Source of the DNA: JAYRZB01 sp041916675
GTDB taxonomy: Bacteria; Pseudomonadota; Alphaproteobacteria; Rhizobiales; Devosiaceae
Reading direction: 5' to 3'
Length of the DNA stretch: 64,000 nucleotides
Assembly (NCBI GenBank): GCA_041916675.1
Contig: JAYRZB010000004.1
Coordinates: forward strand, 62,001 to 126,000
The notes beneath the pieces are model-generated. The model had not been told where the DNA came from and made no database searches. It was given only the letters and a program-made list of their open reading frames with translations. A program made the translations under genes and the position numbers. Of this stretch, positions 17,396 to 26,429 are shown piece after piece. Numbering within the stretch: the first letter of the stretch is position 1; the number at the start of each line of letters is the position of its first letter.

Positions 17396-18667
17396 ATGGC
17401 TGACTATCGGGCACCATCACCACTGGCGCGTGAGGCGATGGCATATGTTCTGGCCGGTGGACGCGGTACGCGTCTGATGGAATTGACCGACCGGCGCGCC
17501 AAACCGGCAGTCTATTTCGGCGGCAAGTCGCGCATCATCGACTTTGCGCTCTCGAACGCCATCAATTCGGGCATCCGGCGCATTTCGGTAGCCACCCAGT
17601 ATCAGGCGCACAGCCTGATCCGCCACATGCAGCGCGGCTGGAACTTTTTGCGCCACGAACGAAACGAAAGCTTCGATGTGCTGCCAGCCAGCCAGCGGGT
17701 TTCGGAAACCCAGTGGTATGAGGGGACCGCTGATGCCGTTTACCAGAACATGGACATCATCGAGGATTACGGCGCCCGCTATATCGTGATCCTGGCGGGC
17801 GACCATATTTACAAGATGGACTACGAAATCATGCTCCGCCAGCACGTGGATACGGGCGCGGACGTGACCATTGGCTGCCTGGAAGTGCCGCGCTCGGAGG
17901 CTTCGGCCTTCGGCTGTGTCGATGTCGATGGCCGTGACCGGGTGATCGATTTCGTCGAAAAGCCCAAGGACCCGCCGGGCCTGCCAGACAAGCCGGACAC
18001 CACCTTTGCCTCAATGGGCATCTATGTGTTCGAAACCCGTTTCCTGATGGAGCAGCTGCGCCGCGATGCGGCCACGCAAGGTTCGAGCCGCGATTTCGGC
18101 AAGGATATCATCCCCTACATCGTCAAGAACGGCACCGCCTGGGCACATCGGTTCACCCGCTCGTGCGTGCGGTCGAGCAACGAGGAAGTGGCCTATTGGC
18201 GCGACGTGGGCACGGTTGATGCCTACTGGAAAGGCAATATCGATCTGACCGACGTCACCCCGCAGCTTGACCTTTATGATCGCGACTGGCCGATCTGGAC
18301 CTATGCGGAAATCACCCCGCCCGCCAAGTTCGTCCACGATATCGACGGGCGTCGCGGTTCGGCGGTGTCGTCGCTGGTGTCGGGCGATTGCATCATTTCA
18401 GGCGGCGCGCTCAACCGTACACTCCTGTCAACCGGCGGGCGCGTGCACTCCTATTCCGAACTCCATGAAGCGGTGGTGCTGCCTTATTGCACCATTGGCC
18501 GCGGTGCCCGGCTGCGCAAAGTGGTGCTCGATCGAGGGGTGACAGTGCCGGACGGGTTGGTGGTCGGCGAGGACCCCGAGTTTGATGCCAAATGGTTCCG
18601 GCGCACCGGCGAAGGGGTTACGCTGATCACCCAGGCCATGATCGACAAATATGTAGCGAGCCGATGA
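17396..18667 (+). CDS. glgC: Glucose-1-phosphate adenylyltransferase (ADP-glucose pyrophosphorylase)
   Basis: A 423-residue protein with a strong ribosome site (GAGGGAGGAG) before ATG 17396. It makes ADP-glucose from ATP and glucose-1-phosphate, the committed step of bacterial glycogen synthesis. The nucleotide-binding loop AGGRGTRLMELTDRRAKPAV, then GKSRIIDFALSNAINSG and IEDYGARYIVILAGDHIYKM are clear, followed by the C-terminal left-handed beta-helix. Typically activated by fructose-6-phosphate or pyruvate in alphaproteobacteria; the regulatory site cannot be tested by eye. Its stop overlaps the glgA start (ATGA at 18664-18667), so the two are translationally coupled. Confidence 0.97.
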   Translation: MADYRAPSPLAREAMAYVLAGGRGTRLMELTDRRAKPAVYFGGKSRIIDFALSNAINSGIRRISVATQYQAHSLIRHMQRGWNFLRHERNESFDVLPASQRVSETQWYEGTADAVYQNMDIIEDYGARYIVILAGDHIYKMDYEIMLRQHVDTGADVTIGCLEVPRSEASAFGCVDVDGRDRVIDFVEKPKDPPGLPDKPDTTFASMGIYVFETRFLMEQLRRDAATQGSSRDFGKDIIPYIVKNGTAWAHRFTRSCVRSSNEEVAYWRDVGTVDAYWKGNIDLTDVTPQLDLYDRDWPIWTYAEITPPAKFVHDIDGRRGSAVSSLVSGDCIISGGALNRTLLSTGGRVHSYSELHEAVVLPYCTIGRGARLRKVVLDRGVTVPDGLVVGEDPEFDAKWFRRTGEGVTLITQAMIDKYVASR

Positions 18668-20130
18668 TCGAAGTTCTTTCGGTAGCATCCGAGGTCTATC
18701 CGCTGATCAAGACCGGTGGCCTTGCCGATGTCGCTGGCGCCTTGCCGGAGGCGCTGGCCAGGGCCGACGTATCCATGCGCACCCTGATCCCCGGCTATCC
18801 GGTGGTGATGGAGAAGCTTTCGGGCGGACGCGCGGTGGCCGAGATCGGCGACTTCTTCGATGGCAGCGCCCGGCTGATTGCCGGGCGGGCCGGCAATCTT
18901 GATATCATCGCCATCGATGCCCCCCACCTCTACAATCGACCGGGCAACCCCTATGTGGGGCCCGATGGCCGCGATTGGCCGGACAACTGGAAGCGTTTTG
19001 CGGCGCTGAGCTGGGTGGCGGGAAAACTCGCCGAAGGCATGGTGGACGGCTATCACCCCCAGATCGTGCATGCGCACGACTGGCAGGCCGGACTGGCAGC
19101 GGCCTATGTCAAATATGGCCCCACCGATCATGTGCGCACGGTCATGACGGTGCATAACCTGGCGTTCCAGGGCCATTTCGGGTCCGATGTATTCGGTCAA
19201 CTGCGCCTGCCAGACCACGCCTATGGCGAGGGCATCGAATATTTCGGCGGTGTCGGCTATCTCAAGGCCGGTCTGCAGGCTGCCGATGCCATCACCACCG
19301 TCAGCCCAACCTATGCCCAGGAAATCCGCACCCCGGCCTTTGGCATGGGCCTCGAAGGCCTGCTCAATGTCCGGTCCGATGCCCTGCATGGCATTCTCAA
19401 CGGCATCGATATCGAAGCCTGGAACCCGGCGACCGATATGGCGCTGGCCCGCACCTATTCCCACGCCACTGCCCATCTGCGGGCCGAGAACAAGGCGGCG
19501 CTGATGGCGCGTTTTGGGCTGGAGGCAACGTCTGGTCCGCTGTTCAGCGTTGTCAGTCGGCTGACCTGGCAAAAAGGCATGGACCTGCTGTTGGCCTGCG
19601 TTGATGCGCTGGTTGGGCAGGGTGGCACGCTTTGCGTGCTCGGTTCGGGCGATCCTGAGCTCGAAAACGGCTTGCGCAGCGCGGCGGCCCGGCATCCGGG
19701 CAAGGTTGCGATCATCACCGGCTATGATGAGCAGCTCTCACACCTGATCCAGGGCGGGGCCGATGTGATGCTGGTGCCCTCGCGGTTCGAGCCGTGCGGT
19801 CTCACCCAGCTTTATGGTCTGCGCTATGGCTGCGTGCCGCTGGTCAGCCGTGTGGGTGGGCTTGCCGATACCGTCATCGATGCAAACGATGCGGCGGTTG
19901 AAGCGGGCGTTGCCACCGGCGTGCAGTTCGCCCCAGCGAACGAGCAGGGGCTGGCAGAAGGCATTGCCCGCACCATCCGGCTCTTTAGTGACGAAAAGAC
20001 CTGGAAGAAAATGCAGCGCCGCGGCATGAAGTCCGAGGTTTCCTGGGACCGCAGCGCCGAAAAATACGCCGACCTTTACGCCACCCTCCTTGGGCAGAAA
20101 CGCGATCATGACGACGATAAAGACGATTAA
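18664..20130 (+). CDS. glgA: Glycogen synthase (ADP-glucose dependent)
   Basis: The ATG at 18664 (MIEVLSVASEVYPLI) overlaps the glgC stop; a longer frame from 18592 lies within glgC and is discarded. The 488-residue GT5 enzyme carries the ADP-glucose-binding KTGGLADVAGALP near residue 16, VHAHDWQAGLAAAY, TVHNLAFQG and the C-terminal PSRFEPCGLTQLYGLRYG. It elongates alpha-1,4-glucan from ADP-glucose made by the preceding gene. Length is typical of GlgA (about 480). The phosphoglucomutase start lies within its last 23 bases. Confidence 0.97.
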   Translation: MIEVLSVASEVYPLIKTGGLADVAGALPEALARADVSMRTLIPGYPVVMEKLSGGRAVAEIGDFFDGSARLIAGRAGNLDIIAIDAPHLYNRPGNPYVGPDGRDWPDNWKRFAALSWVAGKLAEGMVDGYHPQIVHAHDWQAGLAAAYVKYGPTDHVRTVMTVHNLAFQGHFGSDVFGQLRLPDHAYGEGIEYFGGVGYLKAGLQAADAITTVSPTYAQEIRTPAFGMGLEGLLNVRSDALHGILNGIDIEAWNPATDMALARTYSHATAHLRAENKAALMARFGLEATSGPLFSVVSRLTWQKGMDLLLACVDALVGQGGTLCVLGSGDPELENGLRSAAARHPGKVAIITGYDEQLSHLIQGGADVMLVPSRFEPCGLTQLYGLRYGCVPLVSRVGGLADTVIDANDAAVEAGVATGVQFAPANEQGLAEGIARTIRLFSDEKTWKKMQRRGMKSEVSWDRSAEKYADLYATLLGQKRDHDDDKDD

Positions 20131-21742
20131 GACCACGCCGTTCAGCGACCAGAAACCCGGCACCTCGGGCCTGCGCAAGCGCGTCAGCGTTTTCAGTGCA
20201 GCCCACTATGTCGAGAACTTCGTGCAGTCGGTTTTCGATGTGCTCGAGGGTATTGAGGGGCAGACGCTGGTTCTGGGCGGCGATGGCCGTTATTTCAACG
20301 ACAAGGCCATCCAGATCGCCATCAAGATTGCCGCGGCCAATGGCTTTGGCAAGGTAATCGTGGGGCAGGGTGGACTGCTCTCGACGCCGGGCGCCAGCCA
20401 CGTCATCCGCCACTACAGGGCGTTCGGCGGGCTGGTGCTGTCCGCCAGCCACAATCCGGGCGGGCCTGATGGCGATTTTGGCATCAAGTACAATATCGCC
20501 AATGGCGGCCCCGCCCCGGAGAAAATCACCGAGGCGGTGTTCGCGCGCTCAAAAGTCATTGATCGCTATCTGATCGCTGATGCGGCCGACATCGACCTGA
20601 GCCGCATCGGCACGCAAAAATCGGGCGATATGACCGTTGAGGTCATCGATCCCGTCGCTGACTATGCAGCGCTGATGGCCTCGCTGTTTGATTTTGCCGC
20701 CATCCGCAACATGTTCGCCTCAGGCTTCCGGATGCGGTTCGATGCCATGCATGCGGTCACCGGGCCCTATGCCCACGCCATTCTCGAAGGCATGCTGGGC
20801 GCGCCCAAGGGCACGGTGATCAACGGCACGCCATTGCCCGATTTCGGTGGCGGTCATCCCGATCCCAATCTCGTCTATGCCAAGGACCTCTATGATCTGA
20901 TGATGTCGCCGGATGCCCCCGATTTCGGCGCGGCCTCGGATGGCGATGGCGACCGCAACCTGATCATCGGCCGCAATCGCTTTGTCACGCCCTCGGACTC
21001 GCTGGCCATTCTGGCCGCCAATGCCCCGCTTGCGCCGGGATATGCCAACGGCATTGCGGGGATTGCGCGCTCGATGCCAACCAGTGCCGCCGCGGATCGC
21101 GTTGCCGAAAAGCTTGGCATCGAGATGCACGAAACGCCGACTGGCTGGAAATTCTTCGGCAACCTGCTCGATGCCGGCAAGGTGACGATCTGCGGCGAGG
21201 AAAGCGCCGGTACCGGCTCGAACCATGTGCGCGAAAAGGATGGTTTGTGGGCGGTGCTGCTCTGGCTCAACATCCTGGCCCAGCGCAAGCAGAGCGTTGA
21301 CCAGATCGTGCGCGAGCACTGGGCCACCTATGGCCGCAACTACTATACGCGGCATGATTATGAAGAGGTCGATGCCGCCCGCGCCAACGGGCTGGTCGAT
21401 GCCCTTCGCACCAGGCTGCCGGAACTGAAAGGGCAGGTGCTCGACGGGCTCGAAGTCAGCTATGCCGATGATTTTTCCTATGCCGATCCGGTCGATGGTT
21501 CGGTCAGCTCCAGACAGGGCATCCGCATCGGATTTGCCGATGGCAGCCGCATCGTGCTCCGGCTCAGCGGCACCGGCACGGTTGGGGCCACGCTGCGGGT
21601 CTATATCGAGCGCTATGTGGCGCCCGATGGCCCGCACGACCTGGAAACCCAGGCCGCGCTGGCGCCCCTGATTGCGCTGGCCGAAAAGCTCGCCGGGATC
21701 AAGGTCGGCACTGGACGCGACGCCCCCACCGTCATTACCTGA
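20108..21742 (+). CDS. pgm: Phosphoglucomutase, alpha-D-glucose phosphate-specific
   Basis: I chose ATG 20108 (MTTIKTIKTTPFSDQKPG), which overlaps the end of glgA; an in-frame TTG at 20090 is less likely. The 544-residue enzyme interconverts glucose-1- and glucose-6-phosphate. The phosphoserine loop is VLSASHNPGGPDGD with the catalytic serine at about residue 114, the magnesium loop is SDGDGDRNLI, and the sugar-binding loop is CGEESAGTGSNHVREKDG. The serine position is closer to the PGM1-like type than to the ManB/GlmM branch. It supplies glucose-1-phosphate to glgC and recovers product from glgP. Confidence 0.96.
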   Translation: MTTIKTIKTTPFSDQKPGTSGLRKRVSVFSAAHYVENFVQSVFDVLEGIEGQTLVLGGDGRYFNDKAIQIAIKIAAANGFGKVIVGQGGLLSTPGASHVIRHYRAFGGLVLSASHNPGGPDGDFGIKYNIANGGPAPEKITEAVFARSKVIDRYLIADAADIDLSRIGTQKSGDMTVEVIDPVADYAALMASLFDFAAIRNMFASGFRMRFDAMHAVTGPYAHAILEGMLGAPKGTVINGTPLPDFGGGHPDPNLVYAKDLYDLMMSPDAPDFGAASDGDGDRNLIIGRNRFVTPSDSLAILAANAPLAPGYANGIAGIARSMPTSAAADRVAEKLGIEMHETPTGWKFFGNLLDAGKVTICGEESAGTGSNHVREKDGLWAVLLWLNILAQRKQSVDQIVREHWATYGRNYYTRHDYEEVDAARANGLVDALRTRLPELKGQVLDGLEVSYADDFSYADPVDGSVSSRQGIRIGFADGSRIVLRLSGTGTVGATLRVYIERYVAPDGPHDLETQAALAPLIALAEKLAGIKVGTGRDAPTVIT

Positions 21743-21746
21743 CCTG

Positions 21747-23771
21747 ATGACCACGCTCAAACCGAAATGGGTTCCCCATGGGGGGACCCCCACTGCCCTT
21801 GGCGCAACCGTTACCCCCGATGGCGTCAATTTTGCTGTCTATTCGGAAACCGCTTCGGCGGTGTTCGTCTGTCTGTTCGATGGCAAGGACCGTGAAATTG
21901 CGCGCTTTGCGCTCGATGGCCATCAGGACAATGTGCATTTCGGGTTGGTGGCCAATATCGCGCCCGGCCAGCGCTATGGCCTGCGGGCCGATGGCCCCTA
22001 TGATCCGGCGCAGGCCTATCTGTTCGATCCGCAAAAGCTGTTGATCGACCCTTATGCGAAGCGCCTCGACCGCCCGTTCGAGCGCCGCCCGGAACTGGCC
22101 CTGCCGCGGTCTGCCGATTTCGATACCGCCCCGATCATGCCCAAGGCGCTGGTCTGCGACGATCAGTTCGAACCCGCGCAGGCGCGCCGCAAGTCGCCGG
22201 GGCTGATTTACGAGTTGAACGTGCGCGGCTTCACGCGGCTGCATCCAGCGGTGCCTGGCCTGTTGCGCGGCACGGTTGCCGGGCTCACCAACCGGAAAGT
22301 GATCGATCACCTCAAGTCCATCGGCGTTGACACGGTCGAGCTGATGCCGGTCACCGCCTGGATCGATGATGCGCATCTGCCCGGTCTCGGGCTGCGCAAC
22401 GCCTGGGGCTATAACCCGGTCGGCTATTTCGCGCCCGATCCGCGCCTGATGCCGGGCGGCATTGCCGACCTGCGCGCCATGACCGATGTTTACCGCAAGA
22501 ACGGCATCTCGGTGATCCTCGATGTGGTCTACAACCACACCGGGGAGAGCGATGCCAATGGGCCGATCCTCAGCCTCAAGGGGCTCGATGCCCGCACGTA
22601 TTACCGGCACGTGGGCGAGCATGGCGCGTTGCGGCTGGTCAATGATGCGGGCACCGGCAATACGCTGGCCTGCGATCATCCGGCGGTGCAGCGGCTGGTG
22701 ATTGATAGCCTGCGCTATTGGATGGAAGTGGGCGGGGTTTCCGGCTTCCGCTTCGATCTTGCCACCATCCTTGGGCGGCAGCCCGGGTTTGATCCGCAGG
22801 CCCCAATGCTCGAAATGATCAAGGCCGATCCGCTGATCGGCAAGGGCATTCTGATCGCCGAGCCCTGGGATACCGGCCCTGGCGGCTATCAGCTGGGGCG
22901 CTTTGGCAAGCCGTTCCGCGAATGGAACGACACCTATCGCGATGATGTGCGTCTGTTCTGGCGCGGCGATCAGGGCAAGATCGGTGCCTTGGCCAGCAAG
23001 CTCTCCGGCAGCTCCGAAATCTTCAACTTCGCCGGGCGCACGCCCTCGGCCAGCGTCAATTTTGTCGCCGCCCACGATGGCTTCACGCTGGCTGATCTGG
23101 TGAGCCACGCTCACAAGCACAATCAGGCCAATGGCGAAGACAATCGCGATGGGCACGACCACAATGCCTCATGGAATGGCGGCGCCGAGGGGCAGACCGA
23201 TGACCCGGCCGTACTGGCGCGGCGGCAGCGCGATAGTCGCGCTCTGCTGGCCACGCTGTTTCTGTCACGTGGCACGCCGATGCTGGGGCAGGGCGACGAA
23301 ATGGGCCGTACCCAGCGCGGCAACAACAATGCCTATGCACAGGATAACGAGCTCACCTGGGTCGACTGGGGAGCCGCCGACGCGGGGCTGATCGACTTCG
23401 TCGCCAGTCTGAACGCCTTCCGCAAGGCCCATCCGGCCCTGACCCACGATCACTTCCTCACCGGGCAGGTCAGGCATGGCCTGCGCGATGTCACCTGGCT
23501 GCATCCGGAAGGCTGGGTGATGGGCGAGGCCGACTGGCACCATGGCGAGGCCGGGGTGCTGGGCATGCACCTGGTCATTCCCGGCGACGAAGTTCTGGTC
23601 TGGTTCAACCGCACCCACCACGATGTCTATGCCAGCCTGCCGAAAACTGTCGGCGAATGGCGGCCCGATCTGGTGTCGGCACCAGGGGTGGCGGTTGCGG
23701 TGGGCGGCGGCAAAGTATTGCTTCCGGCCCGTTCGGTGGTGGCGCTGGTGGCCTCGGAGTCCGGCCTTTAG
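21747..23771 (+). CDS. glgX: Glycogen debranching enzyme
   Basis: The ATG at 21747 (MTTLKPKWVPHGGTP) begins four bases after the pgm stop; an upstream in-frame start at 21672 lies inside pgm and is rejected. The 674-residue GH13_11 protein has an N-terminal CBM48 region (ATVTPDGVNFAVYSETAS), NAWGYNPVGYFAPDPR, and catalytic segments VSGFRFDLATI, ILIAEPWDTGPGGYQ and FVAAHDGFTLADLV. It hydrolyses alpha-1,6 branches left by glycogen phosphorylase. It closes the glycogen operon and overlaps the convergent acetyltransferase gene by four bases, leaving no space for a terminator between the two operons. Confidence 0.95.
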   Translation: MTTLKPKWVPHGGTPTALGATVTPDGVNFAVYSETASAVFVCLFDGKDREIARFALDGHQDNVHFGLVANIAPGQRYGLRADGPYDPAQAYLFDPQKLLIDPYAKRLDRPFERRPELALPRSADFDTAPIMPKALVCDDQFEPAQARRKSPGLIYELNVRGFTRLHPAVPGLLRGTVAGLTNRKVIDHLKSIGVDTVELMPVTAWIDDAHLPGLGLRNAWGYNPVGYFAPDPRLMPGGIADLRAMTDVYRKNGISVILDVVYNHTGESDANGPILSLKGLDARTYYRHVGEHGALRLVNDAGTGNTLACDHPAVQRLVIDSLRYWMEVGGVSGFRFDLATILGRQPGFDPQAPMLEMIKADPLIGKGILIAEPWDTGPGGYQLGRFGKPFREWNDTYRDDVRLFWRGDQGKIGALASKLSGSSEIFNFAGRTPSASVNFVAAHDGFTLADLVSHAHKHNQANGEDNRDGHDHNASWNGGAEGQTDDPAVLARRQRDSRALLATLFLSRGTPMLGQGDEMGRTQRGNNNAYAQDNELTWVDWGAADAGLIDFVASLNAFRKAHPALTHDHFLTGQVRHGLRDVTWLHPEGWVMGEADWHHGEAGVLGMHLVIPGDEVLVWFNRTHHDVYASLPKTVGEWRPDLVSAPGVAVAVGGGKVLLPARSVVALVASESGL

Positions 23772-24229
23772 ACCTCGACAAAGCCCAGCCGGGCATAGAG
23801 CCGGCGCGCGGGCCATTCGGCGGTTTCAACCTTGAGGTCGACATGCGGCACGCCCCGCGCGTTGAAGAGGCCAAGCGCGTGCAGCATCAGCGCCATGCCG
23901 ACGCCCTTGCCCCGGTACGCTCTGGCGACCGCCAGGTCCTTGACGAAACCCGGCGTCCAGCACTGCACGAACCCTGCGACGTGCCCGTCGGCGGTGATAG
24001 CGGGCACGCAGAGCGCCGGGTCATACTCAGCGTCATTTGTCAGGTTTCCCAGCCAGTCGGCACAAGGTGCAATCGAGCCGGGAAAGGCTTCCTCAAGTAC
24101 AGCGTGGATCCGGTGCGCGTCGATACTATCGAAAGCGACCGGCCCAATGCCCGCAGGCCAGATCGGCGCTGCCGGTGCGGCGACAAGATATTTGCGCAAC
24201 CGCAGGTGCGGCGGCACCGGCAGGCTCAT
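23768..24229 (-). CDS. GNAT-family N-acetyltransferase, last gene of urease operon
   Basis: A 153-residue acetyltransferase whose start (ATG 24227-24229) overlaps the ureG stop by four bases. The acetyl-CoA site reads FVKDLAVARAYRGKGVGMALML (V/I-x-x-x-x-R/Q-G-x-G/A), and a later strand LKVETAEWPARRLYARLGF is typical of GNAT C-terminal halves. Substrate is unknown. The overlap implies co-translation with ureG, but I know of no established role for a GNAT protein in urease maturation. It converges with glgX. Confidence 0.86.
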   Translation of the reverse strand: MSLPVPPHLRLRKYLVAAPAAPIWPAGIGPVAFDSIDAHRIHAVLEEAFPGSIAPCADWLGNLTNDAEYDPALCVPAITADGHVAGFVQCWTPGFVKDLAVARAYRGKGVGMALMLHALGLFNARGVPHVDLKVETAEWPARRLYARLGFVEV

Positions 24230-24855
24230 TCGGCCGCCACCGGCGCCTTCAAGCCGCCGAAGCGCTCGATGAAGCTGATGATCTGGTCAAGGCTTTCGCG
24301 GCGCAGCAGGTCGGTGAACACATAGGGCCTGCCCTCGCGCACCTTGATGGTGTCGGCCTCCATCACCTCGAGGCTGGCACCTACATAGGGGGCAAGGTCG
24401 GTGTGGGTGATGATCAGCAAGTCCGAACGCGCAATGGCAGGCCCGCCCTTGCGCGGGATTTTCTCACCCTGCGCCACCGAGATCACATAGAGCGTGATGT
24501 CTGCCAGGTCCGGGGAAAAGGTTGCAGCCAGGTTGTCGCCGCCGGATTCGATCAGGATCACGTCAAGATCGGGGAATTTACGGTTGAGCTCATCAATGGC
24601 CGCCAGGTTCAGTGACGCATCCTCGCGGATGGCGGTGTGCGGACAGCCGCCGGTCTCGACCCCGACAATACGGTCTTCCGAGATCGCCTGCACCCGCGAC
24701 AGGATCAGCGCATCTTCCTTGGTGTAGATGTCGTTGGTGACGACGGCCATCGAATAGCGGTCGCGCATCGCCTTGAGCAGCATTTCGCAAAGCGTTGTCT
24801 TGCCCGATCCGACCGGGCCACCAATACCGACGCGCAATGGACCATTCGTGCTCAT
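24226..24855 (-). CDS. ureG: Urease accessory GTPase UreG
   Basis: The start at 24853-24855 (MSTNGPLRVGIGG) has GAGG six bases upstream; a frame 186 bases longer is discarded. The 209-residue SIMIBI GTPase shows the P-loop GPVGSGKTTLCEML, NDIYTKEDALIL, the metal-binding VETGGCPHTAIREDAS containing the conserved Cys-Pro-His nickel motif, and the G-domain segments LIESGGDNLAATFSPDLAD and ITHTDLAPYVG. UreG binds nickel and GTP and drives metallocentre assembly with UreD, UreF and UreE. Coupled by four-base overlaps with the membrane protein in front and the GNAT gene behind. Confidence 0.97.
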   Translation of the reverse strand: MSTNGPLRVGIGGPVGSGKTTLCEMLLKAMRDRYSMAVVTNDIYTKEDALILSRVQAISEDRIVGVETGGCPHTAIREDASLNLAAIDELNRKFPDLDVILIESGGDNLAATFSPDLADITLYVISVAQGEKIPRKGGPAIARSDLLIITHTDLAPYVGASLEVMEADTIKVREGRPYVFTDLLRRESLDQIISFIERFGGLKAPVAAE

Positions 24856-25283
24856 AGCAACCTCAGGATAACCAGCGTGAGAAAGCCTAACCCCAAAACC
24901 AGGCAAAGGGGCGAGTAATTCTTGCGGTCGAGCGTTCGGAAAGGCTCTTCCGGGGTCAGCGCTGCCCAATAGGCGGTATAGCCAAGCACGCCGCGTGCCA
25001 GGAACACCAGTCCGAATAGGATGCCGAGCGCATCGAGCCACCAGCCGCCGCTGAGCTTGTCAGCCAGCGACAGTCCAATGATACCGGCGGCCAGCGCAAT
25101 GACACTGACCGCAAAGCTCAGCAGTTTCGGCGGCATGCGTTCGATGCCCTTGAAACCTACCACGGTCTGGGCAAGGCGCTTTTCGTCTTTCACCGGCCAT
25201 TTGCGGCCGATGGCCCACATGAAATGCGCCATCGAAACAGCGAGCAGCAGCACAAAGACAATGGAGGCGATACCGGTGGTCAT
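24852..25283 (-). CDS. DUF3995-like four-helix membrane protein between ureF and ureG
   Basis: A 143-residue inner-membrane protein with four hydrophobic segments, about residues 4-24, 55-76, 84-106 and 124-142. Visible features are AHFMWAIGRKWPV after helix one, FKGIERMPPKLLSF before helix two, and an ARGVLGYTAYW segment; the WAIGRKW/MPPKLLSF pattern suggests DUF3995, but I cannot search to confirm. The start overlaps the ureF stop by four bases and its stop overlaps the ureG start by four bases, so it is translationally locked between two urease maturation factors. Function unknown. It lacks the His/Asp motifs of HupE/UreJ or NixA nickel permeases. Confidence 0.85.
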   Translation of the reverse strand: MTTGIASIVFVLLLAVSMAHFMWAIGRKWPVKDEKRLAQTVVGFKGIERMPPKLLSFAVSVIALAAGIIGLSLADKLSGGWWLDALGILFGLVFLARGVLGYTAYWAALTPEEPFRTLDRKNYSPLCLVLGLGFLTLVILRLL

Positions 25284-25942
25284 GAGCGGAAGATCCGGGT
25301 TGTCTGGGTCTCGTGCAGCATCTGCGCGATGTCCTGTGCGTAAGCGATGGAGCCGAGATCGTCCAGCGTTGCCGTTGCCGCAGCGGCGGCCAACTGTGCA
25401 ATTTCAGGCTCCAGTGCCGCCATGATGGCCAGCCCATCGCTTTGCCCGATCGGCACCAGCCGCACGGCAACCGAAACCTGCCCTTGCACGGTGGCGGTCA
25501 GGAAGGTCAGCAGCGTGTCGGCGAGGTCGATGCCGTGCGCCGCCGCGCAGGCGCCCACCGCAATCGGATAGGGGCAGGGCCGGGGCAGGGCGGCATAGGC
25601 GGGCGAGGGCCAGGCCTGTGCCGCTTTGAGAAAAGCATCACCGGTCATGGTGGTTTCGGCATGCCGTTGGCGCGACGGGATCAGGGCAAGGCAGAGATCG
25701 GCCAGTTCGCTAAGCTTTGCCGCATCGCCGCTGGCGGCATGGGCGTGGGCGAGGAGGATGGCATCGGTGCGCATCCCTCCATGGTGCATGCCGCCTTCAA
25801 TCCAGTTCTGCGTCGCCGCCGCATCCATCACCTTGCCGGTGGCAATGACGGTTTCGAGCCCCGCTGACCAGGCGAATGCCCCCACCGGAAAGGCCGGCGA
25901 CAGCCAGGTCATCAGCTTCTGCAGCGCCTGCGGCTCGGTCAT
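25280..25942 (-). CDS. ureF: Urease accessory protein UreF
   Basis: A 220-residue all-helical protein: MTEPQALQKLMTWLSPAFPV, then GAFAWSAGLETVIATG, the family N-terminal signature SPAFPVGAFAWSAGLE, and near the end YAQDIAQMLHETQTTRIFRS, typical of UreF. It acts as a scaffold and fidelity factor for UreG in the UreDFG complex that activates apo-urease. Length is normal. Start overlaps the ureE stop by four bases; stop overlaps the DUF3995-like gene by four bases. Confidence 0.95.
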   Translation of the reverse strand: MTEPQALQKLMTWLSPAFPVGAFAWSAGLETVIATGKVMDAAATQNWIEGGMHHGGMRTDAILLAHAHAASGDAAKLSELADLCLALIPSRQRHAETTMTGDAFLKAAQAWPSPAYAALPRPCPYPIAVGACAAAHGIDLADTLLTFLTATVQGQVSVAVRLVPIGQSDGLAIMAALEPEIAQLAAAAATATLDDLGSIAYAQDIAQMLHETQTTRIFRS

Positions 25943-26409
25943 TTGTTGAGCAGTGCGTGCGCGGGCTCGCCATGGCTGTGATAGGCGCCATATTCGGGGG
26001 TAAACGGTTCGCTGACCTCATGGATCACAGCGCCAAGCCCCTCCAGCATGGCGCGGATCACATGGTCACGCTTGATCAGGATGCGGCCGGGCTCCAACTG
26101 GGCCGACAGGTGCCGGTTGCCCAGGTGCCAGGCCAGCCGGATCAGGTGCTCGGGGTTGCGCCCGCGGATTTCATAGAGATATTCCTCAGCCGCGATCACC
26201 TCGATGTTGCTGCCGTCTTCGAGCTTCAGGCGGTCGCCATGCTCGAGCGTGGTGGTCTGAGCAAAGTCCACCATCACCTCGTCGCCGTGCTGGAGCACCA
26301 GCAGCTTGCGGCGCAGGCGGCGTGCATCGTGCTCGAGCACAACAATGTCGGCCGGCATTGGCAGGGCCTTGGCCATGGCGGCCGGAACGTGGGCAGTAAC
26401 GCGCAGCAT
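25939..26409 (-). CDS. ureE: Urease accessory nickel metallochaperone UreE
   Basis: A 156-residue protein with an N-terminal peptide-binding domain (LRVTAHVPAAMA, ADIVVLEHDARRLRRKLLVL, QTTTLEHGDRLKLEDGSNIEV) and the C-terminal metal-binding half with LAWHLGNRHLSAQLEPGRIL, which holds the conserved His of the dimer nickel site. The C-terminal tail PEYGAYHSHGEPAHALLNK has only three histidines, so it lacks the long poly-His tail of Klebsiella UreE. It delivers nickel to the UreDFG complex. Overlaps ureF by four bases and follows the MliC-like gene by 20 bases. Confidence 0.94.
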   Translation of the reverse strand: MLRVTAHVPAAMAKALPMPADIVVLEHDARRLRRKLLVLQHGDEVMVDFAQTTTLEHGDRLKLEDGSNIEVIAAEEYLYEIRGRNPEHLIRLAWHLGNRHLSAQLEPGRILIKRDHVIRAMLEGLGAVIHEVSEPFTPEYGAYHSHGEPAHALLNK

Positions 26410-26429
26410 GGGGTCCTTGGGGGCGCTGG

